Positions 14,348 through 18,477 of a stretch of 18,477 bases of DNA are shown here, in pieces. The stretch covers positions 1-18,477 of the forward strand of contig JAAZNH010000080.1 of NCBI GenBank assembly GCA_012798365.1, given 5' to 3'. Both the position numbers and the translations under genes were made by a program. This stretch comes from Methanomicrobiales archaeon. GTDB lineage: Archaea > Halobacteriota > Methanomicrobia > Methanomicrobiales > Methanospirillaceae. Numbering within the stretch: position 1 is the first letter of the stretch; every line of letters begins with the position of its first letter. The notes below the pieces were generated by a model, which saw only the letters and a list, made by a program, of their open reading frames with translations, had not been told where the DNA came from and did no database searches.

Positions 14348-14566
14348 GTGATCGCTACGAAGATCAGTGCACGCAACCAGATTTCCGGCATCGTCAAGTC
14401 CATCAAGAAGGGCCCGGTAAGTACCGAAGTCGTGATCTCTATTGGCGGCGGCCATGAGATGGTATCATCCATCACTACCCACTCGGCGGAATCGCTGAAG
14501 CTCAAAGAGGGATCCAAGGTCTACGCCATTGTCAAGGCCTCTGAAGTGATGGTCGGGGTCGACTAA
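14348..14566 (+). CDS. mop: stand-alone molbindin (Mop/TOBE domain protein)
   Basis: A 72-residue Mop-family protein. The family signature KISARNQISGIVKSIKKGPV is followed by STEVVISIGGG, SLKLKEGSKVYAIVKASEVM, the standard single TOBE unit. Such proteins form hexamers that bind and buffer molybdate or tungstate in the cytoplasm. The start is ambiguous: GTG 14348 gives three extra residues, while the family usually begins M-x-x-SARN, and the codon before Lys-Ile-Ser-Ala is ACG (14357-14359), preceded by the Shine-Dalgarno-like GGTGATC (14347-14353). The gene stands between two Mo/W importer operons and may serve both. It may also supply in trans the sensing domain missing from the first ATPase. 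Confidence 0.85.
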   Translation: MIATKISARNQISGIVKSIKKGPVSTEVVISIGGGHEMVSSITTHSAESLKLKEGSKVYAIVKASEVMVGVD

Positions 14567-14576
14567 TCAATCCATT

Positions 14577-14596
14577 TTAAAAACCGTGTGCCCGGT
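14577..14596 (-). terminator. terminator of the second importer operon
   Basis: On the minus strand ACCG (14596-14593) and CGGT (14586-14583) pair around a six-base loop and run into TTTTAAAA. It follows the stop of the minus-strand ATPase gene by about 15 bp, in the convergent gap with the molbindin gene. Confidence 0.4.
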
Positions 14597-14610
14597 CTGG
14601 TTCAGGATTG

Positions 14611-15669
14611 TTATTCAGGCCGCGTCGCGATGAGATGCACCGCTGACGCCTTGAAGGTTGCATACACCCTGCTCCCCGGTTCCAGGTCCAGGTCCCGGCA
14701 GCTCTCGCGGGTAAGCGCCGCGGTGAGGAAAAACCCTGCATCCATGATCACCCGCACCGTCGTCCCCGCGGGAAGGATCTCCACAACCGTTGCAGCAAGA
14801 CAGTTCCGGGCGCTGGATGCAAACGGTTCGCGCGAAACGATGATGTCCTCGGAGTGCAGCGTTGCTATGACCGGCCCCGTAACCTCGGAGGCTGCGAAAA
14901 AGGCCTGACCGTTTGTTTCAACCCGGACAATTCTTCCCTGCGGCCGGGAAATTCCGGCGATCTGGTTGCCGATGCAGAGGAACTCCGCGGCAAACACATT
15001 CGCCGGGTGCAGGAATACCTCGGCAGGTGTTCCGGTCTGGATGACCGTTCCCTCCTGCATGATGGCAATCCGGTCGGCAAGGGCGTGGACTTCCTCGAAA
15101 TGGTGGGTGATCTGGATGATGGTTGTCTTTGTCTCCCGGCAGATTGCAAGCAGTTCCCGGCTGATCTGTGCCCGCGTCCGGCTGTCCAGGGCGCTCATGG
15201 GTTCATCGAGCAGGAGGATGCGGGGTTGTAACACGAGGGCCCGGGCAAGGGCTGCCCGCTGCTGCTCGCCGCCGCTCAGGGTTTCAGGGTAGCGGGAGAG
15301 GAGATGCGAGATGCCCAGCTGGCGGCTTGTCTTTTGTACCGCCTCCTCGCGTTCCGGGGCCGGTGTCCCCCGCTGACGGAGCCCAAAGGCAATGTTTTCC
15401 CGGACCGTGAGGTGGGGAAAGAGCATGTAGTCCTGGTATACCATGCCCATATTCCTCATGCGGGGCTCAAGCGTGGTAATATCATTGCCATCGAGCACGA
15501 TCCTGCCGGATTCCGGCGCGTGGATCCCGGCAAGGGTTTCTAAAAGGACGGTCTTTCCAGCCCCGGTGGGGCCGATGATGATGAAATATTCCTGTTCATG
15601 GACTTCAAGGGAGATGTCCCGGATACAGAAATCACCGACCCGGGCTGCGAGGGACTGGAGGCAGAGCAT
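14611..15669 (-). CDS. molybdate/tungstate ABC transporter ATPase with TOBE domain (ModC/WtpC type)
   Basis: A 352-residue ATPase. The nucleotide-binding domain shows Walker A GPTGAGKT (33-40), Q-loop VYQD (Gln79), signature LSGGEQQR (131-138), Walker B ILLLDEP (151-157) and THH (His189/190). After a linker, residues about 287-347 form a TOBE domain (SARNCLAATVVEILPAGTTVRVIM ... LEPGSRVYATFKASAVHL in part) that resembles the free molbindin next door and would bind oxyanion to shut the importer down. The minus-strand GGTGAT just ahead of ATG 15669 is a good Shine-Dalgarno. The permease gene ends 10 bp upstream. In contrast with the other ATPase of this locus, it has the full family length. Confidence 0.87.
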   Translation of the reverse strand: MLCLQSLAARVGDFCIRDISLEVHEQEYFIIIGPTGAGKTVLLETLAGIHAPESGRIVLDGNDITTLEPRMRNMGMVYQDYMLFPHLTVRENIAFGLRQRGTPAPEREEAVQKTSRQLGISHLLSRYPETLSGGEQQRAALARALVLQPRILLLDEPMSALDSRTRAQISRELLAICRETKTTIIQITHHFEEVHALADRIAIMQEGTVIQTGTPAEVFLHPANVFAAEFLCIGNQIAGISRPQGRIVRVETNGQAFFAASEVTGPVIATLHSEDIIVSREPFASSARNCLAATVVEILPAGTTVRVIMDAGFFLTAALTRESCRDLDLEPGSRVYATFKASAVHLIATRPE

Positions 15670-15679
15670 GACAGATCAC

Positions 15680-16453
15680 CTAGAAAACGTGCGCATCGCG
15701 GTCAAGGTATTCAACAACGCACAGGGCAAAAAGCGAGATCACGATCAGGATCGTGGCAGCGGCAACCGCGAGATCAACATCCCCGGTGGAGATGTTGAGA
15801 TAGAGGGCAATGGGGAGGGTCTCGGTCCTCATCATGGTTGCCCCGGCAAGCATCAGCACCGCGCCGAACTCGCCCATTGCCTTGGACCAGGTGATTACCG
15901 TCCCGGCAATGATCCCGTGGCGGGCCATGGGAAGCGAGACCTGCAGGAAAGTACCGGTATCGGTACACCCGAGCGTCCTTGCCACATGCTCATAGCGCGG
16001 GTTGATCGCAGCAAAACTGGATCGCATGATCCGGATCATGTATGGCAGGTTGACAAAGACCTGGGCAACGACAATCCCCAGCGGGGTAAAGATAACCGCA
16101 AACCCGAAGTTTTCCAGTGCCTTTCCCCAGGGTGTTGATCCGAAAAAGAGGAGGAGGGCGATGCCGGCCACCAGGGGCGGGAGGGTGAGGGGAAGGGTCA
16201 GTACGAGTGTTGCGATCCGTTTACCCGGGAACGTGTACCGTGCAAGCGCATACGCAACCGGCACTGCGATAAGGATACAGATGACCGTCGAGATGACGCT
16301 GGTGACCAGGCTGAGCCAGATGGCAAAATGGATCTCCGGTTTTGCAAGGCTTGCCAGCAGGACCGGCACCGGGGAATAGAGGATGAGACAGAGCAGCGTC
16401 CCGCTGATGATGCAGAACAGGAGGGCCGTGAAAAAAAGCGAGATCCTGCGCGT
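15680..16453 (-). CDS. second molybdate/tungstate ABC permease, apparent ACG start
   Basis: Permease of the second importer. The EAA loop YEHVARTLGCTDTGTFLQVS and the following SKAMGEFGAVLMLAGA are clear. A conventional start exists only at GTG 16369 (229 residues, no Shine-Dalgarno), which would cut off the first membrane helix. In the same frame the helix is intact upstream: RRISLFFTALLFCIISGT..., with two arginines at its inner end. The codon before it is ACG (16453-16451), and on the minus strand GGGGGGTG (16468-16461) precedes it with a seven-base spacer. From ACG the protein is 257 residues, the normal ModB length. No ATG, GTG or TTG occurs in frame between the stop at about 16488 and 16369. 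So either ACG starts translation, an ATG has mutated, or there is a sequence error. Followed by its ATPase after 10 bp; no own binding protein is seen. Confidence 0.8.
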   Translation of the reverse strand, partial: TRRISLFFTALLFCIISGTLLCLILYSPVPVLLASLAKPEIHFAIWLSLVTSVISTVICILIAVPVAYALARYTFPGKRIATLVLTLPLTLPPLVAGIALLLFFGSTPWGKALENFGFAVIFTPLGIVVAQVFVNLPYMIRIMRSSFAAINPRYEHVARTLGCTDTGTFLQVSLPMARHGIIAGTVITWSKAMGEFGAVLMLAGATMMRTETLPIALYLNISTGDVDLAVAAATILIVISLFALCVVEYLDRDAHVF

Positions 16454-16890
16454 ACCACAACACCCCCCTGTTCTTTGAAATTACCGGTGCCCTGCCCCGG
16501 TGAGTACCGGAAACCATTGTCTGCAAAGTTAATGAATTTTGTCAAATATCTGTAAAAAGTAACATACAATGGATAACTTTCCCCATGCAGTGCTTGATTT
16601 CCTCTCCGGTTTTCTCCCCGGCAAGGGACTGCTCAGCATCCCTGCTCCCTGTGAGGAAATGCCGGAAAAGCCCGATTGGGAAATTTGTACAGTATTTTCT
16701 ATTAACAAATTAAAAATGTTAAACAAAAAGCATTATAACATGGAACATCCAACAGGAATAATGTCCTTGGCGAGCACACACCAGCGGACACATGCACACA
16801 CAATCCACACAAGAACGACATAACCCAAAAAAATGAGCTGGTCGCGAGGGATCTCACCAAAGTCCCTGGCGTTGAACCGGAGCACACCTC
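16454..16890. other. gene-free divergent region between permease and membrane hydrolase
   Basis: About 440 bp without a convincing gene. Leftward, TACAGATATTTG (16553-16542) or TTCATTAAC (16537-16529) could serve the permease operon. Rightward, GCATTATAACA (16729-16739) is a good TATA-like box, with TGTTAAACA at 16717-16725. From about 16770 to 16820 the DNA is a CA-rich run (ACACACC, CACATGCACACACAATCCACACAAG in part), which would be an unstructured leader of the downstream gene. An 84-codon frame at 16569-16823 has no Shine-Dalgarno and an implausible His/Thr-rich end. Confidence 0.4.
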
Positions 16891-17724
16891 ATGATAACCC
16901 GGCACCATATAGCGCTGACAACACTCTGTACCCTGATCATCTGCAGCGCACTGGTGCCGGATTCTCCGCTTATTATTCTTGTTATCTGCCTGGGGGCCGG
17001 CATCGGGACGATCCTTCCCGACATCCAGATGCAGAAGCCAAAAACCCTCAAGGCCCGCACCCTTGCGTGGCTTGTTGCGCGTTTCACCCGGGCTGTTTGT
17101 ACGCCCCTCATGTGTTTCCTGTACTGGGGCACGAAGGGCAAAAACCCGGATCCCGATGACAAACGGCTGACACATTCCGTTCCCGGCATTGCGTGTATCT
17201 GGCTGACCCTTGCGTTTGCTGCTCTTCTCCCGTGCCTGGTTCTTTACGGCAGTTGGGTACCGGAACTTCCCGTTGCATTTCTGGCCGGCGTACTCACGGG
17301 TTTAATCCTCCACCTTATCCAGGATGCCTGTACCCGCAAAGGCATCACGCCCCTGTACCCGTTTTCCGAGACGATGGTTTTTGGGTCCATCCGGCCCTGC
17401 GATACCACGGACCGGCGGATAGCGCAGTTCCATTACTACCATTACTCCGTGACCGGCATCATCCTGGGTTTCCAGCTGCTGCGGTCATGGCAGGGATTTG
17501 CTGCACTGCCGATCTGCATCTTCGGGGTGGTTTCCTGCCTGGGGATGATGATCTGGTCTTCTGAGATCAGCATCCGGACTACCGATGAGCGCGAGCCTGT
17601 TCCCGCGGAGCAGGAACGCATCAGGCTGGATCCGCTGAACTTCACCGGGATCCCGGACACTTCTGCATCCGGACTCATGATGGGCGTCTATTATTTTAAC
17701 AAACGCGTCCGATGGATGCTCTGA
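16891..17724 (+). CDS. YdjM-like membrane-bound metal-dependent hydrolase
   Basis: A 277-residue membrane protein of the YdjM/DUF457 type, annotated as membrane-bound metal-dependent hydrolases of unknown substrate. Landmarks are LPDIQ after the first helices (Asp44), the KRLTHSVPG motif (His95) and GVLTGLILHLIQDACTRKGI (His141, Asp145) followed by TPLYPFS; these His and Asp residues form the likely metal site on the membrane face. Helices lie at about 9-42, 98-120, 126-145 and 185-225. ATG 16891 follows GGAG (16877-16880) with spacing of about ten bases. The gene stands alone, with a leader of about 130 nt. A link with the Mo/W genes is not evident. Confidence 0.75.
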   Translation: MITRHHIALTTLCTLIICSALVPDSPLIILVICLGAGIGTILPDIQMQKPKTLKARTLAWLVARFTRAVCTPLMCFLYWGTKGKNPDPDDKRLTHSVPGIACIWLTLAFAALLPCLVLYGSWVPELPVAFLAGVLTGLILHLIQDACTRKGITPLYPFSETMVFGSIRPCDTTDRRIAQFHYYHYSVTGIILGFQLLRSWQGFAALPICIFGVVSCLGMMIWSSEISIRTTDEREPVPAEQERIRLDPLNFTGIPDTSASGLMMGVYYFNKRVRWML

Positions 17725-17829
17725 ATCCTCCCGCCTTTACGGGCAGTCCGCCAAAAGACCGATAATTGTCTGTGAATTCTCCACAACCCGTTCCTACCAT
17801 TCCCCCTCCTGCGGTATCGTTGCTGGACC

Positions 17830-17861
17830 TTACCGGTATCACGCATCATACGATGCGGTAA
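17830..17861. repeat. bulged inverted repeat
   Basis: TTACC (17830-17834) pairs with GGTAA (17857-17861) and GCATC (17843-17847) with GATGC (17852-17856), with a four-base loop and an eight-base bulge on one side. It lies about 105 bp past the hydrolase stop and has no T-run, so it is not a plain terminator. Confidence 0.35.
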
Positions 17862-17910
17862 ACGGGGCCCGTATTGCGTCCCGATTTGCGGGTTTTCCGG
17901 AACCCTGGTG

Positions 17911-17992
17911 CCCGTTTCGCCAGAACCGGTGCGGATTTGTGTGACAAAATCGGCATTTTTTACCCGTTTCACGTCGTAAAAACCGGTGCGGA
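17911..17992. repeat. two-copy diverged direct repeat
   Basis: CCCGTTTC followed by AACCGGTGCGGA occurs at 17911-17935 and again at 17963-17992, with 5 and 10 bases between the two words. The 12-base word AACCGGTGCGGA is identical in both copies. Confidence 0.45.
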
Positions 17993-18339
17993 AACCCGGG
18001 TGAATGTTGGCTTGTTGGGATGACCGATCTCCCTGCCGGATTGACCGGGGTATGTGTTTCCTGCCCGGAAGAAAATCACCGTGGAAAAAGAGGCCTGTAT
18101 TCGTGTTCTGTTCGCTTTTCCGGTAAAATGCTGGTCTGGGGGTCATGCGGGAAGAAACCCCGTTTTTCAGGTCTCACACCGGAGCATGATCCGGTGTGGT
18201 GGGAAAATGGCAGGTTCACCAGCAAAACTCCCCGCCTAAGCAACCCGGCTTCAGGAGATGCTTTGGCAGGTGCCCCGATCAATCTGGCATGGCTTCCGGA
18301 ACCGGCCACGTGTTTCCCATGACAAAACCGGAAGGGGGG

Positions 18340-18461
18340 CCGGAGCCTCCGGAAAAATGAGCAGGGGAGTGGGCCGGGCGCGATGAAAAAATAATTGGGG
18401 GGGGCTGAGCCCGGCCCCCCCGCCCCGGATTTGAGTAGCAGGCCGGATTTTTGCTATCCGG
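18340..18461. repeat. cluster of three GC-rich hairpins
   Basis: First, CCGGAG/CTCCGG around one C (18340-18352). Second, a run of eight G (18397-18404) pairing with the C-run ending at 18421, with GGGC/GCCC inside around TGA. Third, CCGGAT/ATCCGG (18443-18448 with 18456-18461). None is followed on the plus strand by a long T-run. Confidence 0.45.
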
Positions 18462-18477
18462 GTAACCGGAGAATCGC

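Larger units (their letters stand above)
17725..18477. other. 750-bp stretch without a convincing gene, rich in repeats and hairpins
   Basis: No reading frame here has a start signal and codon use like the neighbours; the longest, 18020-18322 (100 codons), is irregular. The stretch holds a bulged hairpin (17830-17861), a diverged direct repeat (17911-17992) and three hairpins close to the right edge (18340-18461). It could be a non-coding RNA locus, a decayed gene, or a region next to something beyond the window. Confidence 0.45.

Noticed and set aside
15443..16138. Plus-strand open frame of 231 codons
   Set aside because: Antisense to the second permease and ATPase genes.
16569..16823. 84-codon frame in the divergent region
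   Set aside because: No Shine-Dalgarno, passes through promoter-like AT-rich DNA, and ends in a His/Thr-rich tail from the CA tract.
18020..18322. 100-codon frame near the right edge
   Set aside because: Codon use unlike the neighbours, no start signal, no recognisable domain.
1..18477. CRISPR array, tRNA, rRNA or insertion sequence
   Set aside because: No regularly spaced repeats, cloverleaf, rRNA segment, transposase or terminal inverted repeats were seen.

Overview
The window reads as chromosomal DNA of a methanogenic archaeon, most likely of the order Methanomicrobiales (Methanoregula-like). Reasons visible in the sequence: an FmdE-family protein (a family tied to formylmethanofuran dehydrogenase, the molybdenum/tungsten enzyme of methanogenesis); archaeal type IV pilins with the S-P-V-V-G type N-terminus; a two-domain archaeal TadC/ArlJ-like membrane platform and its ATPase; TATA-like boxes about 26-30 bp ahead of starts with no leader; Shine-Dalgarno motifs of the GGAGGTGATC type; and GC-rich genes separated by AT-rich promoter islands. 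The species assignment is inference.

Layout. (1) 83-1547: a SAM-dependent methyltransferase (+) convergent with an FmdE-family zinc-ribbon protein (-). (2) 1746-2138: a small DUF5658-like membrane protein, ending head-on against the next gene at a perfect shared hairpin. (3) 2154-9498: a pilus or pseudopilus locus. Two pilin-like genes run leftward (3457-2154) and two rightward (3650-4812) from one AT-rich promoter island. They are followed by a leftward operon of lipoprotein, secretion ATPase with an unusual membrane-anchored N-terminus, and a TadC/ArlJ-like platform protein. (4) 9697-10530: two small unknown genes. (5) 10701-16453: a molybdate/tungstate uptake island. A single lipoprotein carries two substrate-binding domains in tandem; then come a permease (ModB) and an ATPase without a regulatory TOBE domain (ModC). 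A stand-alone molbindin (Mop) follows, and then a convergent second permease/ATPase pair whose ATPase does carry a TOBE domain. (6) 16891-17724: a YdjM-like membrane metal-dependent hydrolase. (7) 17725-18477: no convincing gene, but several direct repeats and hairpins.

How the parts may work together. The uptake island would import Mo/W oxyanions and buffer or sense them with Mop and TOBE domains; the FmdE homologue at the left end hints at the demand side (formylmethanofuran dehydrogenase and related Mo/W enzymes). There are two permease/ATPase sets but only one, two-headed, binding protein in the window, suggesting one lipoprotein may deliver to two importers. The second permease is the oddest gene: its first membrane helix is intact but begins at an ACG codon after an excellent Shine-Dalgarno motif. 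The molbindin also has ACG exactly where its family normally starts with ATG. The pilin/ATPase/platform genes form a separate surface-structure module.
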